From Heliopora coerulea (Eukaryota; Cnidaria; Anthozoa; Scleralcyonacea; Helioporidae), in the NCBI GenBank assembly GCA_030142905.1, contig JASJOG010000018.1:806001-870000 (forward strand): a stretch of DNA of 64,000 bases. The letters run 5' to 3'. Of this stretch, positions 33,901-48,400 are shown in pieces (position 1 is the first letter of the stretch; the number at the start of each line of letters is the position of its first letter). Under the pieces are notes generated by a model. That model did not search any database. It saw nothing but the letters and a program-made list of their open reading frames with translations, and was not told where the DNA came from. The position numbers and the translations under genes were made by a program.

Positions 33901-36900
33901 GTCCTTTGTTCAAATCACCCGCATAACTCTCCGCGGTATACGAGCGATCACGTGGTGGCTCTGGATCATATCCAGGTAAAACAAAGTTTGGTCCGCTCTT
34001 CATTTCTGCTAAAGTTGGTAAGTATGAAGGGCCTGCTTGCGGAGTGAGTCCCATACTTCTCAACTGTTGTTCGAGAACTTCTTTTTCTTTTTTTATTTTA
34101 CCCACTTCCTGAAATAAGATGACATGTCGCCTTACTTTAGAGAAACTCAAGGGAAGCAATAAGCCCAAGGTTGCTTCTACTTCTTCCAAGATGTCCAGTG
34201 GCCAAATGGCATGATAAAATTTAATAGTACGTTATCATTCGGTCTTCTCAAGATGAATTGACATATAATTTTAATAAACAGCACAACGCTTTTCAATTTG
34301 TTTTTGTTGTTTTTCGACATGTTCCGGTTATACCCAAGCTTCTTTATTCAGGATTTTTTGAAGACTGTTGTATTTGATTTTGTTTACCAACGACAACGTC
34401 CGTTGCGTCACTTCAAAGAATGAATTTGAATTGCGTAGGGGTTGAGATAGTCGTGGAATTAATTAATACAAATGTAGCCTCATAGTTTATTACAATTACA
34501 ATTAACCAGATATGTAAACCAAAACTCAATAAGCAAATAGACCATTCAAATTTTCTATATACCTTTATCATAGTAGGAGTATTTAAATTATCGTAATAGT
34601 CTATGAGGCTTCATTTGTATTTATTAACTCCACGACTATCTCATCTTTTATGTAATTCAGAGTGGGTGCAGAAGACGTCGTCCTTACTGTACAAAATCAA
34701 GTACAACATTATTCACAAAAATCTTGAAAAAGGAAAGTTGTTTACTTCCGAAACATGTCAAAAAAAAATAATAAAAACATAGAATGAACAGCGTTGTGCT
34801 CAGGCGCCGATTCAGAAATTCGCAGAAGAGGGACGCAGTTCACCGTCACGAAACCAAAGTCTTACTAACGAGGTCTGGCGACATTTTTAGCGGGTTTTGT
34901 CTTCCTAGGTACCAGTCTCAAAAATATTTGGTTATCATTGTACAATGATATTTCCACGAGTAAAATCGCAGGAGTTTAGAGTTAATAAGTAGCGTATAAT
35001 GTTATGCTAAACTTCTAAATCAAATTTTCTTTTGCAATTTCCAGAAGTAACTGAACGCAAAATAGCTTACTTAATATTTAGTTAATATGACCACTATGTG
35101 TAAGCTTGTTGGCTCGATCGGGGGGACGGGCCTCGCGGACTCATCTAGATCCACCACTGACACTGCACTTCAAATTACTATTTAAGAAAACCCACTTGGC
35201 GTTTTCTTTTTTAAATTTCAATTGGTAAAGCAAGTCATGTAACTGACTTACTTAACGAGCTCAATATTACTACAAAAGTGCTAAAGATCGTAAGATCTGA
35301 ACTAGATTATGTAAAGGTTAGTTGGAGTAATAAATGGTAAATCCTGAAGAAAACGCACTTCTCTGTTTGAACTACGTCACTACAATGACGGGTTGATTTC
35401 AGTCCATTCACTAAATAAAGTTTTTACCTTTCACCTCTGTCAAACAGTCTTTAAAAACAGGAATTTGCACGTTAAGTTAAAAAGGGTCTCAGTTCAAGCG
35501 GTTTCTGATCAGTGTCAGCGGAAATCATCGTTTTGTTTTACACCTTTTGCTGTTCATTGCCAGAAAATTTACTATCATTAACGCCAACCTCAAACTCATA
35601 AACGCGAAAATGCATTCACTTTAATGAATCGACAGTCATCAATGCTTTTGTCACGGTCAATTAAAATTTTTTGACATTCATTAGCGTAGATACACGCAAC
35701 CATGTGCATCAAAGGGCATTCTATAGCATCAAAAGACGATCATTAACACCATTCTAGTACACATTAGCAAAAATAAAATTTAAATCACACAAGGTATTCC
35801 TCCAGTCTGATGGAGGGTCGAGTTGAGGTTTTACCGAATTTGGACATGCATAAAAGATAATGGAATAAAATTGTCATAATTCACACATAAACTGAGTTCG
35901 GTTAGATCGTTCGAACCTCTTTTATTTCGCCAATATGTCGATGACTGTTATGCCATTCTTCGCTCAGTCAACCACGTTCTATGAGTTCGACTGAGCCCTT
36001 TTACGACTATCCTAACTCACAACATTGAAATATGTTTTGTAGTGGGATAGAGAATAGTTGTATTGCATCTTTCTTGAACGTCTTAATTGATCGCACACAC
36101 GGCTTTCAACCTCTGTTTATCGGAAGCCCACGTTCAACGGTTTGTTTATAAATTTTGATAATTTTATTGGTTTCGTCTACACCTTTACTTAACTGATATT
36201 ATAAAATTTTCTCATCATACCACATTTTTCCTGACAAGTATAACTTCAAGCTGTTTACCGACTTTACTTCACAGCACTTTGCTAATACACATCAACTTTT
36301 ACATCTTAGACAAAACATATTTTGCAATCAAAGCTTACAATACACGGCAGTACTGTACTGCATGAAAGCATTGATCACGAAGCTTTATTTAGCCGCAAAA
36401 CAGTTTTTTCTTCTGGGACGCAAAAGTTGATGTGCGTTAACAAAATACGGTAAACTAAAATACATGTTAAGATTCCATTTTGTCCCGACAATTAGTGATT
36501 GACCGATCATCGGAATCGGAATCGGAATCGGACCGATTATTGCGTTATCGGTAGACAATCGGAATCGGTTAAAGTTCCTGTATTTCACGATTATAACCGA
36601 TTAATTTGGAAATAAAACAACTCTTCAGAAGTTGCCAAATTGGCATCGTTTTCATCAGTTTCCTCTACGGTCAGCAGCGAGATGCGCGCGCGTATTTGTC
36701 TGTCACCAGTCAGTCACTTACACAATCTTATAATGCAATGTGAAATAGATAAAATTACAAAAATAATCGGATGCCGATCGTCAGTTCGGCTTGAGCAACC
36801 TTCGGATGTCTACTGAAAATTCTTCGACAGATTTCTAGATGAATGGCTTTCCTTTAAATAAATACAAATTGGTATTTAAGACATTACTATTGTGTGAGTA

Positions 36901-39414
36901 GGAAATATTTCCTTCACTGCTCAACACAACCGGAAATAAAGATTTGTTGTTTGCTTTATCCTAGTCTTTTCAAAATGTCTGCAAGTTGCACGCCGGCTAG
37001 CCCTGGAACACTGAGCAGGGTTGCCACTCGGGATTTTTGCATTTCACCAAATCGGTGCCTAAATTTCACCAAATGCCCCGTTTCCGTTATAGAGCCTGGG
37101 TATGAGGTTGCGTTTTTATTGGGTATCAACTGCTAAATGATAACAAACCTGTAGACAGGGCTTACGAAGCAAATTTGATAATTTTATTGATAAATAAACT
37201 CAAACAAACTTTTTCAAGTCAAATTTGGGGATTTTCCACAATTTAAACAGAATGTAATAGAAAATGTAAAAATTTTTAAAATGGCGGCTTTTTCCCCACG
37301 AACGATGGTATTATGGTAGACCTACCATGACGTATTACTTGAAACCTCTGACCGTTCCGCTGACCACTAACTTGATTGTTTTTCTCCGCGAGTCTGGCTT
37401 TCTCCATGATTTTTCGTCATACTCCGTGACAGTTGTGGGCCATCTTACAAGTCAGCATTTTCATTTTTTCAATAAGATTTATGTAGAAGTTAATGAACTT
37501 TTGAATAATAAAGAATAAAGTAGTGAAATTTCACCAAATTTGGTCAATTTCACATTTCCTTCACCAGATCACCAGACTCAGTCCGATTTCACCAGGTTTG
37601 GTGAAAAATCACCAGGAGTGGCAACCTTGACACTGAGTGCTCTAGCTGTGCTGTTGTTATTGATTGCTAGTGTAGTGCCAAAAGACAAAGCGCTAGCGAG
37701 TCTGGCCGGAAAATTACTTTTTTAAAAAAAACCCCAAAAATCTGTTAAAAGTATTCTGCTATTTCTCCTACTAACAAGTTGAAGCGTGTGCAAGTCTCTT
37801 ATGCAAAGCTACTAACTTAGCAGTGGGTTAAAAATTATTTTACCATGTGAAGGAATTGTGTTTTCTTACAAGTTTTTAGCCAAGGAAGCCATTTAATGTT
37901 GTTTACGCCAGGTTTGCGTGCAGAATAAGTGACGTCATTGGACTCGTTTTGATAATCGGAATCGGAATCGGACCGATTATGACTTGGAACAATCGGTAAT
38001 CGGTAATTTCCGATTGTGGCATGATCGGTCAATCACTACCGGCAATAGACTGGACAACCGTCTTCAGTTCCATAATTCAATGTTGTGAGTTAAGACAGTT
38101 CTGAAAGGGCTCAGCAGAGCAGAAGGTGGTGAGTAGAGCATTTTACATAGCGATACAGTCATCGAAATGTTGGCGAAATAAAAAAAGTTGACACTGTCCA
38201 ACCGAATTCGCTTTATGTACGAATTATGATAGTTTTATTCCATTATCTTTAATACATTTCGGGATTCTATATAACCTTAAATCGACCCTGTAACAGACCG
38301 GAGAAATATCTTGCGTAATTGAAATTTTATTATCCCTGATGTATAGTAGAATGGTGTTAATGGTCGTCTGTTGTCACTATAGAATGTCCTTTGATGCAAA
38401 TGGTTGCTTATCTAGGCTAATGAATGTCACTTTCTATGCAAAAATGTTAATTGAAAGTGACAGAAGCGTTAATGAATGTCGATTGAATAAAATGAATGTA
38501 TTTTTGCGTTAACGAGTTTGAGGTTGGCGTAAATGATAATATATTTTCTGGTAATGAATAGCAAAAGGTGTAATAACTGGAACATGCTAAATTAACCTTA
38601 AAAAAGTATTTCTCTGTTTGCCTACTCGATTGATTCCTTTTCTATTTTTTAGCTAACTATATGTTCTACTTCAAATATTTTGCTGTGCAATTCTACTTTA
38701 CGTAACACTGAAACTGCATCGGCATTAGGAGTACACCGGATTTAGGATCCGGCCGGCTACTTTGTCGTATCCGGGCAGATTGCCCGACATTTCTTTGATT
38801 CATCTTTTTTACAAAAATGCACTGACTGATGACACAAAAAGGGTACTAAAGTAGCTGGTCGGTGGTAAGTTTCTAGTTTGTTTTAATTAAACCAACATAA
38901 ACAAAAGGTATCAATTATTAATTGAAAATTGCAATATGTAAGTGTGAATGTGTTTTTGTGCCAATTATGAAAAACATAAAGCATTAACTTTTTCCCTATC
39001 CAAATGTTTGGAGCCGGGAATGCGAATATGAAACTCTAAAAACCATATTCTCCTCATTACTTTCTTTAACGGCTTTGTTTGCATCTTCCGCTTGCTATTT
39101 GTATTTATTTTTATATTAACTGTAGATCTTGTCAGAAATCATACCGAGCCGTTTTTATAATAGATTTAGTACAAATGCTGTTTGGAACAAGATGACATCT
39201 CCAAAATAGTCTTGAGGTATTTCTATTTAATGCAAGAAATTTCTATTTAATGCGAGAAATAAACTTGGACAAAACTGAAAATTGTTTATTAATTTACGAA
39301 ATTTTATATCGAATACCGTGGTATCCGGCCAGAGTTTCCTTCAGTATCCAGCAAAACTGGTATCCGGCCGGATAACGAAAATCACTATCCTGTGCACTCC
39401 TAATCAGCATACAT

Positions 39415-39452
<38 letters not shown>

Positions 39453-42400
39453 CCTTTTGTGTTGTACAAGCAAAACGCTGTCGCCATCAGACAATTTTCA
39501 TAGTTACGATATTAATAATAACAATAACAACCATAATAGCAACAAAAACAACAATGATAATAATACCGTCACTACTTCCTATTACGACCGGCACCGATAC
39601 TACTGCTACTGTAGTTATCATTGTTGCTCTTGCGATTGTTTTTGCCATTATCACTGTTGATATCGTTTTTGTTGTTGTCGTGGTTGTTTATCAATTGCCA
39701 TAAATATGAGTACTATATTTTACAGTTTTTGCTGTTTCTTTTTATCTACTAGCCCCAAGAACACTGTCATTTCGCACAAAAATTCTATACAGTAAACAAG
39801 TCAAACATCTGATCAATGTTTCTAATCCGATTACTAAATTACTAATAGCATTTTTGAACCAAAACAAACCTCAAGATGCTTCAAATGATAATTAAGCATC
39901 ATTTTCGCACTTTCGATGCTGTCCCTCGTTCCAACAAATAAGAAATTAACCTCCTTCTGAAAGAAACAGTTAGAATGGAAAACATAAGTGGAAGTGTTAA
40001 TCAAAAGAACTCAACTCAAGAAACGATCAATACACAGACCTTCTCAGACTTTAATACTTGATGTATGCATAAATATTTATCGAACTCTCCCTCTCCGAGG
40101 TACTTATTGCAACCTTTTGAACCTTACCATGAGTTTACAAAGACACGTATGCTACTTGCGGGCAGCGGGGTCCATCCGGCCTGGTCAGGTCTCCCACCTG
40201 GTCGGCAGAGGTTAAATTAATGGCGTCATACCCTTACACTTCAACGGAAAGAGGTAATTTCGTGGAGAAAGATCCGTGAGATGTTAATGATGTTATTACT
40301 TAACTAATTAACTTTTATAAACCTCATTCATTCTCATCACTAATATGACAGGTAATTATATGGTCTGGTAACTCTGATGACCACTTAAATCCAGCGACGA
40401 ATATTGCCAAAATCAGATGGTCTCCGACTCGTTCTTTTCATTCTAACCCATCACCGTCCCAGGGAAGAGTGATCCCAGGGCTCAAATACCCCTCCTTTGC
40501 TGATACCCAGTTCACATTAACCTCTTTGGCTGAGGACAGGTGTTTGGGTGCGAGTTAGAATTAGAGTACTGAGAAAGGTTCAAGTTTAAATTAGAATTAG
40601 TTAACCATCAACGAAATAAATGTGATTTAGAGAACAGTGCGCATAATTACAGTTACATTAATGAAGCATAATTTTAATAGTACATTTTTGACTTTAACAC
40701 AGTCATACTCAGATTATAAGAGAAAGCAAATTCCGAAAACCAAGGCCATCTTTCAACTTAAGATTTAAGTTAACAAAAGATGAAAACTGTGAAATGGTGA
40801 TATTTCGATTTTATTGCAAAATCACCTTCAGACCAAGTGAAGATGATTTTGCAATAAAATCGAAATATCACCATTTCACAGTTTTCATCTTTTGTTAACT
40901 TAAATCTTAAGCTGAAAGATGGTCTTGGTTTTCGGAATTTGCTTTCTCTTATATTTTTTGAAGTTGTCGGCTGGTCAAGGTTTTTATACTCAGATTAATT
41001 GAACGAAATAGATATTCGTCACCATTGAAGATTACAAACAATATACATATAACGATAATAATAATTTAAAACTAACTCTAACTTTAATATTAACTGTGAT
41101 TATGCACACTTTTCTTGGAATTACATTTGTTCTGTTTTTATAGAAAAAATCAGTTAACCATTAACCCTAACCAAATCCTAACCTTATCACTAATCTTAGT
41201 ATATTCGCATTCAGGGTTCCACTCAGGAGGTTAGTGACCAAGGATCATTCAACCCTGTGACACCGGGTCATTTGTGCTTAACAAAGTGCACTTGTCGTCG
41301 GTAAAAATTGAACAAGCAATAGTTCAGGAAGCATGATTAATGAAATTGGAATTTTACTTTATTCTTTTCATTTGGTGATATCCATTCAAACTCACAGTAT
41401 GTTGTTATGAAATTTATATCAAGTTATTTAAGATCTAATACGAATTTGGAGACTTTGTGCAGTTCAGTAGTGAAGTAAAACATGTGATATTGACAAACAA
41501 TGTGCATGCTTTAGGAAACTGGAATTTTATTTCATCCTCTCATTTAATACCCAATCAAACTTAAAATATATAGAGATTTTTTTTTTCATGATAATCTGAC
41601 ACTGCCGAAGTCAACAGAAAAATGTTGACTCGAGCGGAATTTGAACTCGCACCTTCGCTAAAACAATTTCTAAAAAAAGTTTTAAAAAAATTTAAAAAAT
41701 TTCTCTTCATGTATCTTTGAGGATGATTCTGAAATAGAGTTAAAATATGTAGGTCTTCAATTTATGTTCAGTTATTTCAGACCAAACATCTCAAAATTAT
41801 CTTCTTCGCCCGTTTGTTCAAAAAGCCATTAGCCTAATCCTGAAGCAGGGATTTCGTAAACATGCCGTAAAAGAGAGTTGATTTTCCTTCAACAAAGTTC
41901 GTATAAATTTGGGAAGAATTTGTATAGTTGAATTGGGAACTAAAACATACAGTCAAACAATAAAACAGCGATTATAAAACACGGTAATTTTAGAATTATT
42001 TACAAATGCCGTTCCGCCTTTCAATTGAAAGTGATGGAATCCATTTGCATAAAACTTAATGACCCGGATCTGTGCCGGCAAAAGGAATTTGTTTTTCAGC
42101 TAGCCCTATTTTGACCCTCCCGCATACCTTCGGGTTGATGTCATCAGTTTTGAGACTATATATGCAGGTGATTTGCTTCTTTTGAGTCAGCAGACGTATA
42201 GCATTTGATAAGTGGTCTGCCGAAATGCATCGTGCTCTTTCTTCATTCTTTAGGCCTACTCTTTGTAGTTTACTTCTATTTAAGTTTCATACATTTCTCT
42301 TAAGAATTGAACGGTCCAGCATTACCTAAATCTTGGTGACAGCGCTTCATTTTTTAGTGCATGTATTTCATTTTCTCTTACTGTATCGTAAATTACCAAA

Positions 42401-45400
42401 CACAGTGGTATCAACGTATTTGAAAACCGTGTATACAGTCAAACTTGTATTAAGCAGTCCTGTATTCAGAGGCCGTCCTTTATTGAGAGTTCAGTTGTCA
42501 AAGTCCTGAATTTTACTTCTAACTTACTACAGACTTGACCTTTGTTAAGCGGTTACACGTATTAGCAGACGCGATCACCTTGCAGAAGTCCCATGAACAG
42601 TTGTCAACCTATACTGGAAGGTCACCTGACGAATCACCTCGTAATTATGGCATGTGAATTTGCAGTTCATTTTTCACTGTTTACCACAGTATCGCAATAA
42701 ACGTTGTCATCAACCTAAGGACAGAAATCTACAAATCTGATTCAGTGCACCTCTCTAGAATTTGTTGACCTCTTTAAAAACTTAGTTAACCCTGTTATCA
42801 CGACTTAGAAACATATATAATATCGTATTTGTCAGTCAAGTTGCACGGTTTAGCATCTGATGGTTGTACCTTGGTCAGGTTTCTCTTTTATCACTCGAAT
42901 CGCGTTGGAATCCTCAATGTTTGGTTCGCACTTTAGCAAATACTCATCGCATGATGTCCCCTAATGAAAGAATCAGTCCTTCACTTCAGCGACATTTTTT
43001 CAATAACAGCTCCCGATCAAGTCGGTCTTGAAGGCAGAGGAGTTAGCTAAACAACTGCGAGGATTCACACAGATTCATTGGTACATAAAATAAACCACTA
43101 GCTTCATTAAATGAAAATTATGAAGGTCGAAATCACGAAAATTTTTCATCTTACAATTAGAGTCTTGAACGTTCGTTTTTTCATTACTGAAATAAGAATT
43201 ACATATTCTATCATCTGTACAAAGGCTGTGAACTCTTCATTTGTTTAGTTATAATGCTTTTGCTGTATTCACGTTAAACCAAATTGCATTAAGCATTGAA
43301 CCTGTACTGAGCGGTCATTTCACTATTCTCCGACGGTGACCGCTTAATACAGGTTTGACTGTACACGACTTTAAACGTACGGAATAGTAGAGAATGTGGC
43401 AGCTTAGTGAGTGCAAATCTCAAATCTCAAATGCTACTGCTCCTTAAACTGTAAGCTAAGAAAAATTTCTGAGCGCTTGAAAGGAATTGAGAAGATCTAT
43501 CCTTTGAACTGCACGAACTGAGATAGTAGAGCAAGGGTTACTCGTTGTATTGGTTCATAATTGAAATGTGTACTGCTAACTGCAGTCTCAACCGTATAGA
43601 AAACATGTCGATGACGAACCACCATAATAAAAACCCATCCCTCTACCATCTGAGTCCCTGTAGCTCAATGGTTGGAGAATCTCATCGGCGATCAGACGGA
43701 TACGGGTTCGATTTCCGTCAGGGACTCAAAAAAAATTTGAGTAAAGCGCTGGAGGAGCTTGCACATTTGAGATATGTGATACTGACATACAAGCGACGTT
43801 TACGTTTATATCCGGATTAGTTCAAATTGTCTTTTCAAAACCAAACCCAGAGTGACATAAACCACATTAACTCCTACCTCATGCTAAGATAACATAGCTA
43901 TAAAAAGCCACCAAAAATGGAATTGGCCATGCAGACTGAGATTGAAATGCACGTACTTTTCAGGTTCGATTTTTGAATCGCTAGTCCACACAATTATTTC
44001 TCACCTGTGCTATAAACCTAGTTTTGTCACAGTAAAATTTTCATTGAGAATATTTTATAATAAACCATGTAACTTTACAAATAAATTGAAAATTAATGTA
44101 ACACTTACATACAAATTTCCCAGAGTCAGCACAAATGAATTTAAAATAACAATCGGAAAAAAGGAGGTCACGATTTAAGTTCGACTAACCTTCATGGTCT
44201 TTCCATGGTCATCGTCATTTGCAGTGCAGTTCTTATTTTCAGGGGGTTCTATTCTGACACGAACGACTCCTGAACGATCAACAATATCTTGAACAATCTT
44301 CCCATTCTTTCCGATAACTTTTCCTAACACAATAAAAGATAGCAGGTCGACCTTGCAGAAAGAACTTTGGTTAAATGTTTATCCGATAATAAAGTCGATC
44401 ATGTATCCAGTCTTGATTATCCTATTTTCGAAATGGGAAATCACGACGTTTGTTGACATGCCGTCTATCTTTAAAAATATTCAAGTTTTAGAAAAATGTA
44501 AGTGAGGTGGTTTTTGAAGTGATAAACCTTGGCCAAACGAATGCAACATCGCAATTCAACATCGTTCAACATTGCTGAATGCAACATGTTGAACTCGTTT
44601 GGCCGCCATGTTGCATCATGTTGTATGATGTTGTATGGTGTTGTATGATGTTGAACGAAGTTTGATTTCCATTAAACATTTGATACAACATCGTTCAACA
44701 TTTTTGCACTTGCGCACGCCTTGCAAGTCATCTCTTAGGCAAGGGAAACGGGTAGTTTGGCTAAAAATTCGCGATCATTATTCGTCCCAGATCTTTGATC
44801 TCAACAATTCGGGTCCGCACCGCACAACGTGTTGCATTTGTTTGGCCATGCAGTGCGACACTATCCAACAAAGTTGAATTCAACAATGTTCACTTTTGTT
44901 GCATTCGTTTGGCGAGGGCTATATAATCTACACGATAATAGAAATTAAATACTAACACAAATTCAAATTAATACTAATAGAAACTAAAATTCACAAAAGA
45001 GGAAAGATCTCCAGGAATATAATGGAACGTTGGATATAGGTAGTAATAACAAAAAAAATCATCGCAAGGCATATTATGATGATGCCGTGGAAACCAGTTG
45101 GATGTCGAGCTTTAGACAAGTATAAGCTTTAGACAAATATATGCTTATTCCTTTGTTTACTGCAGTAAATACATGGGAAATAAGAATTTCCTATTTTAAT
45201 TTAAATCATGGTTCTAAATCCAAGAGGTTTTCATGTCAAGAAGGCTATGAATAGGAATAAGACTTTTTTTTACTTTATAAATTTTATTATAACTGAAAAA
45301 TGTGGAACACGTAATCAATCATTTCTCATTTTCCAAAAACCAGGATATCGTCGGACGGAGATGAAATATCAATAAACTGAAAACGCCACTCTGCCTCTCT

Positions 45401-48400
45401 TGAAAAGAACTTTCAAATAACATTAAAACTGCAAAGGACGATTTTTTTAATGGTAGAAGAATTTTAAAGCAATTTTAAATCCTTCCTGTTGTACCTTACC
45501 ACTTAGATGGTATGCTGCTCTGTGTCAACTGCATTTTTATTTCACAGTCGATCTTCGCCTAACAAAGTTTACTAAGCAGACTTTCAACTTAACAGGATAC
45601 AACATTAAGCAGTAAATTTGCAATAAATTATTACTCTGGAAGCCATGGAAAATACGGTGCCTGTGCACCCCAGTTATTTGCCATTATAATATCGTCTGGT
45701 GCCAAGTGCCCAACGAGAGAGCTTACCTTTAAACTACTATACAACTGCAACCTGAAAATATTCATGTTACACTTTTCTCCCGAAGTGGGATTAGATTAGA
45801 TTTATTCCGGTTACATTCACGTTGTTCACTACCATCTATTTGTCATAAAGGAGTATGCTTACCGACAAGAGCTTTAGGGACAGAAAACGTTTCCTCAGCA
45901 AAATCCAAGTAACTTACAGCTTTCTTAATGCAAGCCTCATTCTAAAAGAAATCAAATTTTTTATCTTCCTCTAAATGAAACTATGAATAATCATTTGTTT
46001 TGACATTTAAAACAAAGATACGGTCTGACTCCGTCTGAGAGCTTGGGAACCATTCAGTAAACGGAACTAGTAAATCATGAAAACCACACACTATGCAGAA
46101 GTTACTAACCAAAAACATGTAGACATTACTAGCTTCTTTTTTTCCATTTTCCGCACTAGTCTTATAAATCAGGCAAGAATGACTCTCACTCGCAATTTAC
46201 TAAAGGAATGCATGAAATGTAAAAAAAAATTGGCGGCCTTTTCACCTATATAGCGACTCTGGTATCAACTTTGAAATACAATTGCTGATAGCTATCCGAC
46301 GTTGTGTTTTCATCTGCGATGAATGCCAAAATTACGTAGCTTAAAATTCTAGCGAGGCACAAGACATTTACTAACTTGGGGTTACGAGATATGCACACTT
46401 TCATTGCAGGCGTATTGGTTCACATTCCAATATGGCCATTTCACGTTTACACGATCGTACCACAGAGGTCAATCACTGGACATATTGAGATTCTTCAGAG
46501 CAAGTATCCAAAGACGAACCGCAATCGGGGAGTGGTCATCAGACTCAACTCGGAGCTGGGAAAAACTGGGTTCATTTCATTCTCGGACCGCTACTCAAGG
46601 TCTCAATTGACGATTGACATTAGTAAATGATAAAATTTTCACGTCTTATCAGATAAAGAAATTTAACCATATGTCCTCGGATCCGAAGTGAATTGGTTGT
46701 CAAGCGTGTTATAGTAATTCAGTTACGGGTTAACTATAGACGCCCGGTTGGTGCCCCCTCCTTTATCATTTTGGCCCTACTTTTACAGCAGAGGTCATGG
46801 AGTTTCACTTCCTCATGTGTAGCACATCCAACTGCATGCCAAACACATCTAGTAATTAAAAGGGAGGTAGATAAGGACGCCACTAATAAGCCATGATTCG
46901 TGCCTTTAACTCAATTCATAGTGGGCCAACTCAAGGAAGGGGGACTGGGCTAACGTTAACTGCAGTAAAAGGACGTGGGAATATGCGATTCATAACACAG
47001 CATGTTTTAATTCAAAGAGAAAATATGGGATGAGCACGATATAATATACGTCATAATAAATGAAAGTTCGCATGGTAGGTTCATTTTTGACAACTTGGTT
47101 TCAAAATCAATCCATGATATTTAACGTGATAAACGTTTCTTGTTTCTGAAACCCGTTTTAAAACCTTGCGATGAAAGAAATCTATGACAGTAAAACAACG
47201 TAATACAGTAAATCGCACGACCAATGGTTTTTCCGTATCATACGCCAAAGGAGGGCGGGTTTTTAAAACTTAAATACGGAAATTGGGCTCAAGAGACTTC
47301 AAAATTCCTGAGGATGTGTGTACCCAAACCTAGCATGAAAGACTGTGTTACTTAAAATTCTAGCCATCACTTGTGAAAACTCTGAATGCACCAGTGGGCA
47401 CACCTTTGTGTGTAAAAAATTCTTGAATCCCTCACTGCATGCTGTTGATTCGCCAAAGAGTGAGAAAGCCAAGTAAGTCTATATCTAAATCAAAATGTAG
47501 AAAATAAACCTAAATCTAGAATATACAAAGATGTTCAACTTTTCAACCAAACCGCTCGAAGGGAGTTTAAATGCTTTTCTGATGGTGTGACGTTAGGTTT
47601 AAACACTCTGTCTGGTATATTATGTCGTGTTTGATTTATTAATGGAAGTCAATCATGAGAGATGGGGGATGTATCGCCCAAATGTTTGGTCAGGGGAATA
47701 TTTATGAAACTAACCCCACATTTTCTCTATTAATTGTCTTATACAAGTAGATCGTATTACTATGTCGAAACCAATTTCCCCGGATTACTTACAAACTATC
47801 GTAACTGAGATTTTGCGACTTTGTGGAATCAGAGTCTTATTATATTATTACTGCTAACGCGATTTTGTTCAAGGGAGGATATCCTGTCCGGAGAGAGCTA
47901 AAGAAAGGAGCGACTTAGGGTAAAAATAGATTTGCCAGTTGCCACAAAACTGTTTGCTTAGAAACAATTTGTTTCAACGTACGAATGTTACATCGAAATT
48001 TTAATATTGTAATATGACAGAGAGCCTGCAAATTAAGCATATATAGAAATTCTTATCAATTTTTACCCTAGCGATACCTCCCACGATAAATGATTTAGAT
48101 GTAATAAATCCCCCTGAATTTATTACCAATAGCCATTGTGAAGTTCTTCACGTATGTACATGTTGACTTCCTGTGCTACGTTTTTTCTCCATATAATAAT
48201 TACAAACTTGACAACAAAACACGCAAACGTGTTCGTTTACGGCTACTGAGCATTCGTAAGAAAAAGAACGTCGAAAAAAAGCAAACATAATCGCAGCGTT
48301 GTTGAACGACGCCACGTCTTCAAATGGTTAATTACCTTTATCAGTTCTTTTGAACATCAAATTTCCTCGTTAGTTTGTTGAAGTATTTTCCCTTGGCAGG

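Larger units (their letters stand above)
35541..38570. mobile_element. Large fold-back element split by nested hAT insertions
   Basis: Ends CACCTTTTGCTGTTCATT (left) and the inverted AATGAATAGCAAAAGGTG (right), each next to TA (35,539-35,540; 38,571-38,572). Arms of about 500 bp pair imperfectly along their whole length, down to about 36.03 and 38.06 kb. The same terminal sequence is seen in the 5.9-7.7 kb cluster. The loop holds a unique 0.45-kb piece and a hAT-like insertion. Confidence 0.8.

Noticed and set aside
43654..43725. Functional tRNA gene
   Set aside because: Anticodon arm does not fold and the unit is followed by a SINE-type tail; related degenerate copies exist in the window.
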